Assembly: GCA_937950605.1 (NCBI GenBank)
Contig: CALFDA010000029.1
Span: forward strand, 1 to 6,066
From: an uncultured PS1 clade bacterium
GTDB taxonomy: Bacteria; Pseudomonadota; Gammaproteobacteria; PS1; Pseudothioglobaceae
Direction of reading: 5' to 3'
DNA: 6,066 nucleotides
Shown here: piece by piece, positions 5,176 to 6,066 of the stretch
Position numbering within the stretch: position 1 is the stretch's first letter
Layout of the letters: the number at the start of each line of letters is the position of its first letter
The notes under the pieces: model-generated
What the model was told of the DNA's origin: nothing
The model's database searches: none
The model's input: the letters and a program-made list of their open reading frames with translations, nothing else
Program-made: the position numbers and the translations under genes

Positions 5176-6052
5176 ACGCATTGTTGAGGTATCAAACCCT
5201 AGTTATTTGCACCTGAAGAACAAGCAACTGCTTATTGAGCAAAATCATCAAGTAATAGCACAAGTTCCGATTGAAGATATTGGTGCGCTAATTTTAGAGC
5301 ATAGTGCCATCAATATTACCCAGCCTTTGATTATTGAATGTCAAAAGCATAATGCAAGCATTATTTTTTGTGATGAAAAGCATCTACCATATTCCACAAT
5401 TTTGCCGCTAGCAGAAGGCAATAAGTTACATCAAAAAATCCTCAAGCAACAAATTAATATCACCGAGCCTGTGCGTAAAAATTTGTGGAAACAAGTTATA
5501 CAACACAAAATCACCAATCAAGCCAACACACTTAAACGCTTTGACAAGCCTTTTATGTATTTGCAAAAATTAAGCAACGAAGTTAAATCGGGTGATACAA
5601 CAAATCGTGAAAGTTTGGCAGCACAGTATTATTGGAGGGCATTGTTTGGCAAAGATTTTGTGCGCGACCAAAATGCCGATGGGGTAAATGCTATCTTAAA
5701 TTATGGCTATGCAATTATTCGGGCAATGATTGCTAGGGGCATTGTGGCAAGCGGTTTGCATCCTGCTATTGGCTTGTTTCACCACAATCAATATAATGGT
5801 TTGTGTTTGGCAGATGATTTAATGGAGCCATTACGCCCTTGGGTAGATAATGTTGCCTACCAACTGCATCAAGAGAATGCAAATATTAGTATCACTCAAG
5901 AAGTCAAAACTCCTTTTTTGAATTTAATTAGTGAGAATGTTAAATTTAAAAATAAACAAATGCCTTTGATGGTGTCTATAAATTATCTAATGGCAGATTT
6001 AAAGCGAAATTTTGCCAAAGAAAGCAAAACCATAGTTTATCCAAAAAAATAA
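5168..6052 (+). CDS. cas1: CRISPR-associated integrase/endonuclease Cas1, type II
   Basis: This complete 294-residue protein is the integrase subunit that, with Cas2, inserts new spacers into the array. The N-terminal beta domain covers about residues 1-80 (PIEDIGALILEHSAINIT is typical) and the helical catalytic domain the rest. The likely metal-binding residues are E148 in RESLAAQYYW, H205 or H206 in GLFHHNQYN, and D216/D217 in LADDLMEPLRPW; this last block is characteristic of type II Cas1. I chose the ATG at 5168, which overlaps the last 8 bases of cas9 (ATGATTAA), with GGCGAG 7 nt upstream. A TTG at 5165 would add one residue and is less likely. The overlap implies one transcript with cas9 and translational coupling. 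cas2 should follow, but only 14 bases remain after the stop. Confidence 0.96.
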   Translation: MIKRIVEVSNPSYLHLKNKQLLIEQNHQVIAQVPIEDIGALILEHSAINITQPLIIECQKHNASIIFCDEKHLPYSTILPLAEGNKLHQKILKQQINITEPVRKNLWKQVIQHKITNQANTLKRFDKPFMYLQKLSNEVKSGDTTNRESLAAQYYWRALFGKDFVRDQNADGVNAILNYGYAIIRAMIARGIVASGLHPAIGLFHHNQYNGLCLADDLMEPLRPWVDNVAYQLHQENANISITQEVKTPFLNLISENVKFKNKQMPLMVSINYLMADLKRNFAKESKTIVYPKK

Positions 6053-6066
6053 TTTTTTCTCATAAA

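Noticed and set aside
6041..6060. A-rich then T-rich stretch at the end of cas1 as a terminator
   Set aside because: The pairing is A-T only with almost no loop, and cas2 is expected to follow in the same operon.

Overview
The window holds most of a type II-C CRISPR-Cas locus from a low-GC bacterium. The Cas9 and Cas1 families, and the Neisseria-like form of the repeat (GTTGT... to ...TGCTACAAT on the minus strand), point to a proteobacterium, most likely a gammaproteobacterium. That placement is an inference, because no rRNA or housekeeping gene is present.

Layout from left to right. Bases 1-1239 are a CRISPR array read on the minus strand: 19 identical 36-bp repeats, 18 complete spacers, and part of one more spacer at the window edge. 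Bases 1250-1402 encode a 50-residue membrane peptide on the minus strand. Bases 1467-1501 are a degenerate stand-alone repeat. Bases 1517-1660 are the best tracrRNA candidate (minus strand), with a TATAAT box just before its anti-repeat and a hairpin plus U5 at its end. Bases 1738-1804 carry a crRNA-like element on the minus strand. The cas9 promoter lies at 1864-1891, a 43-residue membrane-peptide ORF at 1898-2029, intact cas9 at 2044-5175, and intact cas1 at 5168-6052, overlapping the end of cas9. cas2 would be expected just past the right edge.

How the parts would work together: the array gives crRNAs, probably each from its own repeat-borne promoter. The tracrRNA pairs with the repeat part and loads Cas9. 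Cas1, with an unseen Cas2, adds spacers.

The most interesting part is the 1738-1865 region. The crRNA-like element keeps the repeat's Cas9-loading half and has its own promoter placed to give a 24-nt guide. The last 10 nt of that guide match the DNA at the -35 box of the cas9 promoter exactly. This looks like a built-in guide for Cas9 to repress its own gene, similar in principle to S. pyogenes long tracrRNA, Francisella scaRNA and the creR guides. It is a hypothesis from sequence. The competing reading is that the same bases are a plus-strand tracrRNA with a 15-bp stem.
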